Positions 29,039 through 38,083 of a stretch of DNA of 64,000 bases are shown piece after piece. Source of the DNA: CAZNPU01 sp964575335 (lineage in GTDB: Bacteria; Planctomycetota; Phycisphaerae; Phycisphaerales; SM1A02); assembly GCA_964575335.1 (NCBI GenBank), contig CAZNPU010000013.1, forward strand, positions 11,874 to 75,873, given 5' to 3'. How positions within the stretch are numbered: position 1 is the first letter of the stretch; every line of letters starts with the position of its first letter. The notes under the pieces were generated by a model that was not told the DNA's origin, made no database searches, and was given only the letters and a program-made list of their open reading frames with translations. The position numbers and the translations under genes were made by a program.

Positions 29039-30994
29039 TCAGCGGCCCATGGCTGCGGCTTCTTCAACGATCCTCAGCAGAATGTCATGACCCTCAAGCT
29101 CCCAGCGTGGAACGCGGCGGCCGTTGATGTACAGAGCCGGGATGCCGGTGATGTTGAGTGATCGGCCTGCGGTGACATCGCGTTCCACCCTGTTGCGCAC
29201 GGCGGCGTCATTCAGGCTGGCGAGGAACCGATCGGGATCGAGTCCGATTTCTGCTGCAGCGCTGCGCAGCGAATCATTGGTGATGTTCTGCTGGTTCTGC
29301 AGCAGCCATTCGTGCATTGCCCAGAATTTCTCGGGCCCGCCCAGCGTGCCTGCCGCCTCTGCCGCCGATGCTGCCAGACATCCCTCAGGGCTGCGCGTCT
29401 GACTGACAATCGGGTTGCACGCCTTGTCGAAGGGAAAGTGGCGATAGATATACTGGACATCATTTCGTGCAGCGAACAGTTGCTGAAGCGCGCTGTTCAA
29501 TGTTGCGGTGCCTTGCAATTGATAATCGCTCCACAGAATGATCTTGACCGGTGCGTCGTCGGGACCGCGCTTCCAGCATGCGTCATCAGCCGGCATCGGC
29601 CTTGCCATCTGAATCTTCCAGTCATCCACATACTTCTGCGGCGCCAGCGGCGGGTGATCGTTCGTGGGCAGCGCGCGTGGCGGGTTGGTCGCCGCCACAG
29701 CGTTGATGGCGCGCTCCAGTGCATTGACCTGCCTGTAGCCACGCAGCTCAACGCCGTTGATGAAAATCGTCGGCGTGTACTGCAGCCCCAGTTCGATGGC
29801 CTGCTCAATGTCAGCCTGCACCAGTTCGAGGGTGCGGTCGCTTGTCATGACCGACAGAAATTCCTGTACGTCATAGCCCATCGAGCGCAGACCCGCCTGC
29901 AGTTCTGAGTCGGTGAAACTGCCCTTGCGGTCGAACAGCCAGTGGTTCATCTCCCAGTAGCCTTCGTCGCCGCGCAGTATGCCCGCAGCTTCAGCGGCAC
30001 GGGCAGCCCAGCAGGCGTTGGGGTGCAGGTTCCGATCCTTGGGTACAAGGCGGTTGCAGTCGGTGCACAGCGGCAAATGTTTGTTCGAGAACGACACATC
30101 GTCGCGCTGCGCGAGAATCTGGCGCATATCCCCTTCAATGCGCCGGCAGTCGGCACATTGAAAGTCGGAAAACATCACGATGCGAATGGACGCATCAATC
30201 GGCCCGATGCGGTAGCGGCCCGTGAAAAGCTTCACCTCAGGCTCTGCAGCAGCGGTATCAGCATCATCAACATCAACGCGCGCAACAGATTCACCAGTTG
30301 ACTGACTGCCTGCTTCGGCGGTTCGCTTGATGATTTCCTGCGTTGACGCGCTCAGGTCGGCTTCGCCGCGTGCGGTTCGCAACTCAGCAGCCTGCCAGTT
30401 CACGACTGCCAACAGCACCGTGGCGATGGCAAATGCGCTTCCGATGACGGCTGCCTGCTTTGGAAACGGTGCAAGGGCATGTCGGTTGTAAGCGACGTAC
30501 GCTGTTCCGATGAACGCCAGGTTTCCAAGGTGCGTGGCGATGCAGTATTTGCAGACATAGCCGTTCACAACCATGACGCTGATCAGCAGCACGGAGCCGG
30601 CGCCGCCGGTCCAGAGCAGTGCAGCCAGTCCCGCGGAGACCTTGCCGCGTGATCGAATCCACTCGGTTAACAGCGCCGCAAAGTAGGCCAGGCCCAGAAG
30701 CGACAGCGGCCAGCCGATGCCGGGGATGCTGCCCCAGGGGCCGCGCGTCGCCAGATCGCAGCCGCTGCCCACGCCGCAGCCCGGAGGCTGCACGATGTTC
30801 AGGTGATCCAGCGCCAAAACAGCGGCGCTGATGATCGAAACCAGCAGCGCAATTGCGCCAAACGCAAAAACGAGCGGCGAAGCAGATTGCGATTGCGGAC
30901 TTGGCTCATGCGATGCAGCCGGCTGGGCCGAACGGTGAGCCTGCTGTTTATGCTTCGCGCTATTTTTCTGTTGTGTGGATTTGTTCTTGGCCAT
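29039..30994 (-). CDS. VKOR domain fused to two DsbA-like thioredoxin domains
   Basis: The 651-residue protein starts at the ATG at 30994; a TTG twelve bases earlier is an alternative. After a basic Gln-rich tail comes a VKOR domain with the loop cysteines Cys73 and Cys79 and the quinone-side pair Cys148/Cys151 (YVCKYC). Then a DsbA-like domain has an intact active site, FQCADC (Cys280/Cys283), and cis-Pro 408 (YTPTIFING). A second DsbA-like domain keeps the fold and cis-Pro 619 (TGIPALYING), but the active pair reads YQLQGTA: both Cys are lost at 493 and 496. The fusion should oxidise periplasmic thiols with electrons passed to quinone; the second domain may only bind substrate. Confidence 0.9.
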   Translation of the reverse strand: MAKNKSTQQKNSAKHKQQAHRSAQPAASHEPSPQSQSASPLVFAFGAIALLVSIISAAVLALDHLNIVQPPGCGVGSGCDLATRGPWGSIPGIGWPLSLLGLAYFAALLTEWIRSRGKVSAGLAALLWTGGAGSVLLISVMVVNGYVCKYCIATHLGNLAFIGTAYVAYNRHALAPFPKQAAVIGSAFAIATVLLAVVNWQAAELRTARGEADLSASTQEIIKRTAEAGSQSTGESVARVDVDDADTAAAEPEVKLFTGRYRIGPIDASIRIVMFSDFQCADCRRIEGDMRQILAQRDDVSFSNKHLPLCTDCNRLVPKDRNLHPNACWAARAAEAAGILRGDEGYWEMNHWLFDRKGSFTDSELQAGLRSMGYDVQEFLSVMTSDRTLELVQADIEQAIELGLQYTPTIFINGVELRGYRQVNALERAINAVAATNPPRALPTNDHPPLAPQKYVDDWKIQMARPMPADDACWKRGPDDAPVKIILWSDYQLQGTATLNSALQQLFAARNDVQYIYRHFPFDKACNPIVSQTRSPEGCLAASAAEAAGTLGGPEKFWAMHEWLLQNQQNITNDSLRSAAAEIGLDPDRFLASLNDAAVRNRVERDVTAGRSLNITGIPALYINGRRVPRWELEGHDILLRIVEEAAAMGR

Positions 30995-31208
30995 CGTGAT
31001 TCGCAAAAGGTGAAGCAGGGCGGCGTTGGCGTCAAGATCGTAGACACAAAGCCATTACATACAGACACGAACGTGCGGCGCGGGCCGCTGTTGCGGTTTG
31101 AAGGACAACAAAGCAGGAATTGAGCCAGCAGAACGCTGCCTGCGGATGCATCGGATGCAGTTACTTTCCGCGCTTGTGCTGCACGGCTTTGCTGCTATGC
31201 CCGAACCG

Positions 31209-33080
31209 TTACATGCGGCTGGGGGCTTCGATACCCAGCAGGTCCAGACCGTCTGCGAGCACCCGGCGAACCAGATCGCACATCCGCAGTCGCGAGCGGC
31301 GTATCGCCTCGTCTTCAGCCTTCAGCACCGGGCATTCCTGATAAAACGTATTGCATGCATCAGCCAGATCGTAGAGATACGTACACAGGCGGTGCGGCTC
31401 CAGTGAGCGGCCTACGTCGGCCACGACCGCACCGTATCGCAGCAGCATCAACGCAAGTTTCTTCTCTGCAGGTTCGTTGATGCGCAGTTCCGCGCCAGCG
31501 ACATCAGCAAAATCAATTCCCGCTCGCGCAAAGATCGAGCAGACCCGCGCGTGAGCGTACTGCATGTACGGCCCGGTGTTGCCTTCAAAGGCGATCATGC
31601 GATCGAAGTTGAAGACGTAATCTCGCACCAGATCGTTGGAAAGGTCTGCGTACTTCACGGCGCCGATGCCGACTGCCTTGCCGATTCTGGCCAGTTCCGC
31701 TTCGGACAGGTTGTGCGTCGGCGCAGCAGGATCCGCTGCGCGGGTGAACACTTCATGCGTGCCGCGTTCGATCGCTTCCACAAGCAGCGCCTTGAGCGTG
31801 ATGTTCTCGCCGCTTCGCGTTTTCAGCGGTCTTCGGTTCTCATCCAGCACCGCGCCGAAAGGCAGGTGAATCAGCCGCGCTTCCGTGCCGTCGGGTGTTC
31901 GATGCCAGCCGATGAGCCGCGCCGCGTCGAAGACATCGCGGAAGTGGTCGCGCTGCCGGGCATCGACGACGTAGATCACGCAGCTGGCTCCAAGTTCCTG
32001 CACGCGATAACGCACCGCGGCAAGGTCGGTGGTGGCGTAGAGATAGCCGCCGTCGGATTTGCGGATCAGCAGCGGCCGCTCCCGATCTGGAAACGGCACG
32101 ACGATCGCGCCGTGGTCTTCCTTGGCGATGCCGCTGCGTACAAAAGCGTCAACCACTCCGGGCAGGCGATCGCGGTAAAACGACTCGCCTCGGTTGTTCT
32201 CCGGCCCAAGTTTCACGTTGAGCAGCTCAAAGCTCTCATACACCGCACGCATGGTGCAGTCGATGAGCTTCTGCCAGTCACGCAGCAGCTCCGGATCGCC
32301 CTGCTGTAGCTTCACCAGCGTGAGCTTGGCTGCTTCCAGCGCCGCTTCAGCGCCGGCGTTCTGCTCTTCCAGTTCGATGATGCGATGCGGCCCAGCGTTC
32401 AATTCCAGCGCGCGGGCCAGACCACGAATATCGCTTTTGGCTGAAAGTTGCGCATCGCGGTAGGCGCGGTCGAGATCGGTCAGCTCCAGGCGATCCAGAT
32501 CGACGTTCTTTTCGCGCAGTTGATGCAGCACCATTGCGATGGGCAGGCCCCAGTCGCCCAGGTGGTTTTCACGAAAGACCTTGCGGCCGAGGCGCTCAAA
32601 CACCCGCGCCAGCGCATCGCCGATGATGGTGGAACGCAGATGGCCCACGTGCATCTGCTTGGCCACGTTGACTCCGCAGAGGTCGATCGCCACCGCGTGT
32701 TTGTCGGTATCGGGCTGAACGCCCAGGGCAGCATTGTCCATGGCCTCAAGCAGCCGGCCCAGAGCCTGCGGACGCAACCGGATGTTGATAAAGCCGGGGC
32801 CAGCCACTTCGGGCGTTTCGGCGATCTCCGCCAGTTCCGGCGGGGCGGCGGCGACGATCTTCATCGCCAGATCACGCGGGTTCTGGCCCATCTGTTTGGC
32901 CAGGCCCATCGCCACGTTGGCCTGAAAATCGCCGAACTGCGGGTTCTGGCTGGGTTTGATGAGCGGATCGATATCGGCGTTGGGATCGCCTACCGCCGCT
33001 GCGATCGCGCGACGCAACGCCCGGTCGAGCAGCACGACGGGATCGGCACAAGCGGTGACTTCAACTGAGAGCGATGACAT
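31209..33080 (-). CDS. argS: Arginyl-tRNA synthetase
   Basis: This class I synthetase of 623 residues charges tRNA-Arg. The N-terminal Add-1 domain (NPQFGDFQANVAMGLAKQ) precedes the HIGH-type motif VAKQMHVGHLRSTIIGDAL. DGGYLYATTDLAAV and the LPFGAVLDENRRPLKTRSG segment are typical of ArgS. The C-terminal DALR anticodon-binding domain is seen around YMQYAHARVCSIFARAG and ends near the stop. Length fits the family (550-640). Confidence 0.96.
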   Translation of the reverse strand: MSSLSVEVTACADPVVLLDRALRRAIAAAVGDPNADIDPLIKPSQNPQFGDFQANVAMGLAKQMGQNPRDLAMKIVAAAPPELAEIAETPEVAGPGFINIRLRPQALGRLLEAMDNAALGVQPDTDKHAVAIDLCGVNVAKQMHVGHLRSTIIGDALARVFERLGRKVFRENHLGDWGLPIAMVLHQLREKNVDLDRLELTDLDRAYRDAQLSAKSDIRGLARALELNAGPHRIIELEEQNAGAEAALEAAKLTLVKLQQGDPELLRDWQKLIDCTMRAVYESFELLNVKLGPENNRGESFYRDRLPGVVDAFVRSGIAKEDHGAIVVPFPDRERPLLIRKSDGGYLYATTDLAAVRYRVQELGASCVIYVVDARQRDHFRDVFDAARLIGWHRTPDGTEARLIHLPFGAVLDENRRPLKTRSGENITLKALLVEAIERGTHEVFTRAADPAAPTHNLSEAELARIGKAVGIGAVKYADLSNDLVRDYVFNFDRMIAFEGNTGPYMQYAHARVCSIFARAGIDFADVAGAELRINEPAEKKLALMLLRYGAVVADVGRSLEPHRLCTYLYDLADACNTFYQECPVLKAEDEAIRRSRLRMCDLVRRVLADGLDLLGIEAPSRM

Positions 33081-33203
33081 TGCCGTTCAGTGTAGCGGGC
33101 ATCGGTCGCCTGCGGACAGGAGCGGCCCCCTGGATACTGGAGATCTGATATGTGAAGTGAAATGGCGGGTTGGAGCGGGTTCGAGCGATTGTTGAGTCGC
33201 TAG

Positions 33204-33707
33204 CTACTTGCTGAGAAACCGTGACCGGTCATCCTCACTTGGCATCATGCAGACATCGCACCTGCCGAACCATCGATAGCGATTGCGCGCAATCCAGCGG
33301 TAGATGGCGTCGCGCAGCGGCCGGGGCACGATGATGAAGCCGTACGCCAGCGACCAGGGCAGTCCCAGCCCGCGCGCAAGCCGCAGGGCTGCTGTTGATT
33401 GCGTATAGGCGCAGCCGCCTTCGATCAGTACGAGCGATTCCTGACTCTCTGCAGGCAGGTTGTATTCGCGCATCAGTCGCTTGCCGGCTTCGGACTGCAG
33501 CGTGGCCAGTTTGAAGCGGCCGGGCGACGGATCGTGCCGAAGAATAGATCGGCTCGCAGCGCTGCAGAACACGCACACGCCGTCGAAAAGCACGATCGGG
33601 TGATCGGGTGAAGATGGAGAAGCGGCAGGCTGGGCCTGGTCGCTGACGGTGTGCGATGAGTGTGCGATCGGCTGGCGGGTTTCTGATGTGGCGTCGCCGC
33701 GTCGCAT
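33204..33707 (-). CDS. DCC-family (DUF393) thiol-disulfide oxidoreductase-like protein
   Basis: The 167-residue protein carries the family signature near its N-terminus as VLFDGVCVFCSAA (DxxCxxC), then a thioredoxin-like core (RFKLATLQSEAGKRLMREY) and the typical C-terminal part with an aromatic stretch RNRYRWFG followed by CDVC. About 37 residues rich in Ser, Thr and Pro precede the domain and look unstructured; a later start is possible but no better ATG is seen. Members are predicted redox proteins with no settled substrate. It lies just upstream of argS on the same strand. Confidence 0.85.
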   Translation of the reverse strand: MRRGDATSETRQPIAHSSHTVSDQAQPAASPSSPDHPIVLFDGVCVFCSAASRSILRHDPSPGRFKLATLQSEAGKRLMREYNLPAESQESLVLIEGGCAYTQSTAALRLARGLGLPWSLAYGFIIVPRPLRDAIYRWIARNRYRWFGRCDVCMMPSEDDRSRFLSK

Positions 33708-33891
33708 TGATTGATCATAGTAGGCTGATTCGCCGGGAAATAGCCGGGTGATGAACGCTGCGCGGCTGGGGCGTCGGCGCTCTGCGATGAGGCGACCGGC
33801 AGAGCGTAAGCGAGGTTGTTCAATCAGCGTTGAGGCGTTCTTTCCCGGCCAAGCTGGGACGGTGTGAGAATCCGGCTATGATAAAGGCCCT

Positions 33892-35025
33892 ATGCCAGTT
33901 CCCACCACTGAACCAACCACCAGTCTTGAGAAGGTCGATCGCGTTGCCGATCTGGAACATCGTCCTCGCGTGCTGCTGGGCAAGATGGGTCTGGATGGTC
34001 ACGACCGAGGCGTCAAGCTCATCGCCCGTGCGTTGCGTGACAGCGGCATTCACGTCATTTATTCGGGCCTGTGGCAAACCCCGCGCAGCCTGGCGATTTC
34101 CGCCCGCGATGAGGACGTCGACTGCATCGCCTGCTCGATGATGAGCAACAGCCATCTGGTGCTGGTGCCGCGGTTGCTGAGCGAATGCGCCAACGTGGGG
34201 CGGCCGGACATGGTGGTGAACGTGGGCGGCATCATTCCGCAGGAAGATGTGCAGACGCTGCTGGATGCGGGAGTTCACCGCGTGTTCCACACCGGCACAA
34301 GCATGGAGCAGATCGTCGATTCGGTGCGGGAAGCCACCCGGCCGTATGCTCCCTTGCAAAGCGACCATCCCATTGCCCAACTGGCGCGCAACATCAGCCT
34401 GGTGCATAACAAGCAGGGTGATTTCGGCGGACGCGATGTTCCCAGGCGGCGTCCGAAGCAGGTGGTGGGCATCACCGGTTCACCGGGGGCGGGGAAATCG
34501 ACGCTTGTTGCAGCAATGGCGGCAGAAGCGGTGCGGCGGGGCGAAAAGATCGCTGTGGTTGCATTTGACCCGCAAAGTCCGATCACCAGCGGCGCGCTGC
34601 TGGGCGATCGCCTGCGCGTTGATTTCAACACCCTTGATGAGGGGGTGTTTTATCGCAGCCTTGCCATTTTGGGCGAAGACTACTCCACCTTGCCCGCGAT
34701 CGTGGAACTGATCGGCGGCGCCGGGTTCGATAAGTTGATCATCGAAACAGTCGGCGCGGGTCAGAACGACGTGGCCATCCGCGAGCAGGTCGATCGCACT
34801 GCAGTCGTTCTGGTGCCGGGCATGGGTGATGCAGTGCAGATGGATAAAGCAGGCATTCTGGAGATCGCCGACGTCTTTGTGGTCAACAAGGCGGACTATC
34901 CCGGCGAGAACAAGCTGGTCCGCGAACTGCGCGACATTGCCGGCAAGCGGCCGATCTGCGAAACCATCGCCACCCAGGGCCAGGGCATTATCGCCCTGCT
35001 CGATGAACTGTTTGTCCGCGAATAG
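33892..35025 (+). CDS. Cobalamin-binding domain fused to MeaB/ArgK-like GTPase
   Basis: The 377-residue protein has two parts. Residues 24-150 are a B12-binding domain of the acyl-CoA mutase type, with LGLDGHDRG-like wording (base ligand His37), SMMSNSH and VNVGGIIP. Residues 160-377 are a MeaB-type G protein: P-loop GSPGAGKS (196-203), AFDPQSPITSGALLGDR, ETVGAGQND and NKAD. MeaB chaperones load and protect B12 in mutases. In IcmF the same order is followed by the mutase domain, which is absent here. No mutase large-subunit gene is in the window, so the partner must be elsewhere. Confidence 0.9.
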   Translation: MPVPTTEPTTSLEKVDRVADLEHRPRVLLGKMGLDGHDRGVKLIARALRDSGIHVIYSGLWQTPRSLAISARDEDVDCIACSMMSNSHLVLVPRLLSECANVGRPDMVVNVGGIIPQEDVQTLLDAGVHRVFHTGTSMEQIVDSVREATRPYAPLQSDHPIAQLARNISLVHNKQGDFGGRDVPRRRPKQVVGITGSPGAGKSTLVAAMAAEAVRRGEKIAVVAFDPQSPITSGALLGDRLRVDFNTLDEGVFYRSLAILGEDYSTLPAIVELIGGAGFDKLIIETVGAGQNDVAIREQVDRTAVVLVPGMGDAVQMDKAGILEIADVFVVNKADYPGENKLVRELRDIAGKRPICETIATQGQGIIALLDELFVRE

Positions 35026-35433
35026 CGCGTCGGCACAGATCCGCTGGCGTCATATCGGGCCACGCTCGATGCGATGGGCATCGCAAACGGGTACATAAAT
35101 TGTGCTGCGCGGGTTCTAAGAAGGTAGCGCCTATCGTGGCGTGCAGGTCGATTGAGTTTTACGATCGCCTGTTGAATTGTCCATCTTTCCTGGCTTGCGC
35201 CGCAGCATGTGGATCTGGAGAAAGTTTGCGGCGTAACGCTGAGCTCTGAACTTTGTCTTGGGTTTTTGCATAAATCAGTTGGCAACGTTCACCACTTGGG
35301 TATATTCTTCAACCGTTGCCGTCCATGTCTGTCGGCGGAGGGGCGGTGCTCAGTCGGGTGCCGCATGAAAGTCAGCAACACTCGTTTCAGGGAATCTTGG
35401 CGGGACAGACCCGCTGGCGATAGGAGTCTTGTA
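35026..35433. other. Intergenic region with a promoter candidate and long leader
   Basis: No gene is supported in these 408 bases. A sigma-70-like pair lies at 35279-35306, listed separately, which would give the next gene a leader of roughly 120 bases. The rest shows no repeat, RNA gene or terminator that I can recognise. Confidence 0.4.
35279..35306 (+). promoter_or_regulatory. Sigma-70-type promoter candidate for the PEP-CTERM-like gene
   Basis: TTGGCA at 35279-35284 and TATATT at 35301-35306 are separated by 16 bases, each one or two mismatches from consensus. It points to the secreted protein gene starting at 35434. Confidence 0.35.
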
Positions 35434-36183
35434 ATGCGCCCATTTCTCTATGCCTTACCACTTGCTGCGGCAGCACTGATGCCAGTGTCCAATACTGCTC
35501 AGGCGGCATCGGTCATCGTGGAAGGGTCGTCAATTGGTTCGGTGACGCTGCAGGCTGGCACAATGTATGAGGCCTTTGGCTGGTCGCCGATCCCACACCA
35601 CTTCACCACCAGTTCGTTGGCAGCGATTCACAACACGCTCAATAGCAGCGGCATCAACACCGATGGTGTGGTGACGTTTCTGCTGGCGGAAACCAGCGCC
35701 GGCCTGTCGTTCATGGCGCTGGTCGATCATGAAACCGGCGGTGGCCTGAGCTTGCCCGACTCGCTGCTGGGCATGCACAGCGAAGCTCCAAGCGGCAGCG
35801 GATACTTCATCAACGGCCTGCTTGATTTCATCAGCGTGCATGACAACGGCACGACGATTGAAGCCCAAGGCGCGTTCATATGGGACAGCAATTACCACGG
35901 CGACGCTGTGGCATGGGCTGGATTGAGCGAAGGCGACTCCGGCACGTTCAACTTCAGCAGCGTCCAGGGCTTGCTCAGCACCTTCAACGGCCTGGATAAG
36001 CACGATACCTTCCAGTTCCTCACCTTCGGTGAAAACGGCTGGGAAGTGGCTGCGCTTGGCTCGTTCGTCAACGGAACCTTCGGCTTCAGCTTCCAGGTTG
36101 TTCCGATTCCGCCTGCGATGCTGGTTGGAGCAGCCGGTCTGGTTGGCGTCATCGCCATCCGACGCCGACGCTTGCTCGCCTGA
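35434..36183 (+). CDS. Secreted protein with PEP-CTERM-like sorting tail
   Basis: AGGAG sits 7 bases before the ATG at 35434, giving 249 residues; the open frame extends upstream but without a ribosome site. A signal peptide (LYALPLAAAALMPVSNTAQA) comes first. The mature part is rich in Gly, Ser and Thr with beta-prone segments and no Cys. The tail VPIPPAMLVGAAGLVGVIAI followed by an Arg cluster is a PEP-CTERM-like exosortase signal. A strong terminator follows the stop. It is a likely surface protein, distinct in sequence from the one at 5.9 kb; role unknown. Confidence 0.82.
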   Translation: MRPFLYALPLAAAALMPVSNTAQAASVIVEGSSIGSVTLQAGTMYEAFGWSPIPHHFTTSSLAAIHNTLNSSGINTDGVVTFLLAETSAGLSFMALVDHETGGGLSLPDSLLGMHSEAPSGSGYFINGLLDFISVHDNGTTIEAQGAFIWDSNYHGDAVAWAGLSEGDSGTFNFSSVQGLLSTFNGLDKHDTFQFLTFGENGWEVAALGSFVNGTFGFSFQVVPIPPAMLVGAAGLVGVIAIRRRRLLA

Positions 36184-36209
36184 AGTCAGGCAACAACGCA
36201 CATCAATCG

Positions 36210-36239
36210 AAAAAGGGCCAACACATGTTGGCCCTTTTT
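36210..36239 (+). terminator. Intrinsic terminator after the PEP-CTERM-like gene
   Basis: A perfect 13-bp stem (AAAAAGGGCCAAC with GTTGGCCCTTTTT) closes a 4-base loop ACAT. The T run on one side and A run on the other would let it stop transcription in both directions. It begins 27 bases after the stop codon. Confidence 0.92.
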
Positions 36240-36325
36240 GCATGTCACGATCTCTGTGGCGGTATTGCATGCAGCGCTGACCGGGTTGATGACGCAGCAG
36301 ATGGCAGGGTGATGGTCGATTTTGC

Positions 36326-37459
36326 ATGGATTGGCTGAATGGTTCACACTATGCCGCCGTGCCGATTCCACGGATTGAACAACTTGTCATTCCACGCCGG
36401 CGATCGCAGCCGCGCATACGGTTGTGGCTGTGGCGGAACTGGTGTTTTCTGCGTGTGCTGTTTTGGCACTTTCGCGTTCGCCTGCTGCTGATGCTGCTGA
36501 TCCTGATCGGCGGCAGCATGCTGTTTATGTCCATTGAGCAGCACAGCTTCTGGACCGGTTTGCACTATTCGTGGCTGCTGGCTTTCGGTGAACCGCCGGA
36601 GGAGTTACCCGAGTCGCCCCTGCTGGCGGCGCTGTTTTTCATCATGCCCGTGCTGGGGCTGACGGTCATCATCGAGTTCATCATCGACGTTGCGCTGATG
36701 GTGCGCGATCGTCGCCGGGCGGAACGGAGTTGGTGTACCATGCTCGCATCCTCGTATCGAAATCACATTGTGCTGGTGGGCTGCGGCAAGCTGGGGTATC
36801 GCGTGTACCTCGTGCTGCGCAAGCTCGGCGAACAGGTTGTGGTGATCGAGCGCGATCCGAACAACCAGTTTCTGGAAGAATTGCGACGGGATGGCAGCCC
36901 GGTGCTGATCGGCGATGCGCGGCGTGAAGCCCTGCTTGACGAAGCCAACCTCGCCAAGGCGCGCAGCATCGTGCTAGCCACCAACGATGACTTGGCCAAT
37001 CTTGAGATCGCCCTGGATGCTCAGCGCATCAATTCGCAGGTGTGCGTTGTCGTGCGCATGTTCGACCAGAACATGGCGGACAAGCTGAGCGGCGGGTTCA
37101 ACATTCACCTGGCCATGTCGCAATCGGCAATCTCCGCGCCCACGTTCGCGCTGAGCGCAGTGGCGCCGTCGATCGTCAGCAGTGTCATGATCGGCCAGCA
37201 TCTTGTGGTCATGCAGCGGTGGCAGATACGCCAGGGTGGGTCATTGGCGGGCTTGACGGTCGGGCAGGTGACGGAACGCTACGGGCTTGGCGTCATGGAG
37301 CACGTTCGACCGCCCGGTGAAGCGAGGCTGTTTCCGCCGCCCAGCACGGTGCTGGAGCCGGGCGATGGCGTTGTTCTGCAAGGGCCATTACACGTGCTGG
37401 ACGACCTGTTGCGCCGAAATGTTGAGTTGGTGGAGAAGGCGGAGACGGCAGTTGAGTAG
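36326..37459 (+). CDS. TrkA-N/RCK channel-like protein without a K+ selectivity filter
   Basis: The 377-residue protein has two membrane helices near 50-70 and 95-120, a RCK/TrkA-N Rossmann domain (IVLVGCGKLGYRVYLVL, then VVVIERDPNN and VLIGDARREALLDEA), and a TrkA-C-like end (GGSLAGLTVGQVTERYG, EPGDGVVLQG). The layout is that of a two-helix K+ channel with a ligand-gated ring. Between the helices, where TVGYG should stand, the sequence reads SWLLAFGEPPEELPES. So it may pass another ion, or act as a regulator rather than a pore. The start could lie at 36326 or a little later. Confidence 0.82.
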   Translation: MDWLNGSHYAAVPIPRIEQLVIPRRRSQPRIRLWLWRNWCFLRVLFWHFRVRLLLMLLILIGGSMLFMSIEQHSFWTGLHYSWLLAFGEPPEELPESPLLAALFFIMPVLGLTVIIEFIIDVALMVRDRRRAERSWCTMLASSYRNHIVLVGCGKLGYRVYLVLRKLGEQVVVIERDPNNQFLEELRRDGSPVLIGDARREALLDEANLAKARSIVLATNDDLANLEIALDAQRINSQVCVVVRMFDQNMADKLSGGFNIHLAMSQSAISAPTFALSAVAPSIVSSVMIGQHLVVMQRWQIRQGGSLAGLTVGQVTERYGLGVMEHVRPPGEARLFPPPSTVLEPGDGVVLQGPLHVLDDLLRRNVELVEKAETAVE

Positions 37460-37570
37460 CGGCGTGGCAATTGTTTATTTTGTCGTCATGCTGCACATGT
37501 ATGCGAGCGGCGCTCCTGCCTATGCTTGCGCCTTTGCCGTTCGATGTGCTGAAGCACGGTTGCCGATCAC

Positions 37571-37915
37571 ATGGGTTACTTGACCTTTCTGGCCATTGCG
37601 ATCATTCCTATCATCGTCTACGGCATCATTGTGCTGCTGGAGATTCCCGGCCTTGCTCAGGAACGACTGGGCGAACTTGAGCCGCTGCCGGAGGATTTGA
37701 ACCAATGGAAGCCCGACCACGAAACGGAAGCCGGCAAGGCTGCGCTGGCCCGCGGCGCAGTGCGCGAGGTGCGCATCTGGCTCGATCCGGCCGGCGGGTG
37801 GTTAGGCAGGGAGCGGCTGATGCAGCAGGTGCGCTATCGAAACCTGAAGACCGATGAGATAGAAGCCGTCGAGCCGGACAAGCGCATTCGACGGAAACGC
37901 CGGCGCATGGCGTAA
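37571..37915 (+). CDS. Small membrane-anchored protein of unknown function
   Basis: The 114-residue protein begins with one hydrophobic helix (LTFLAIAIIPIIVYGIIVLL). A polar, charged part follows (PLPEDLNQWKPDHETEAG) and the C-terminus is strongly basic (KRIRRKRRRMA), which could bind nucleic acid or phospholipid. No ribosome site is obvious before the ATG. It follows the channel-like gene by 111 bases on the same strand. I do not recognise the family. Confidence 0.55.
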   Translation: MGYLTFLAIAIIPIIVYGIIVLLEIPGLAQERLGELEPLPEDLNQWKPDHETEAGKAALARGAVREVRIWLDPAGGWLGRERLMQQVRYRNLKTDEIEAVEPDKRIRRKRRRMA

Positions 37916-38083
37916 GTGGCGCAAGAGTGAGGACATCGTATTTTTTGAAAAAGCCGGAGCGGCGCTGCCAACAACAACTGTGATGGATGACCCTGCGAGG
38001 CAGCTTGCGCGATTCGGTCCGGTTTGATCTGGTTCGCTTCCGTTCAGTTTGCTTCCCCGCAGTCTCAGAGAGGAGTTGTGCTC

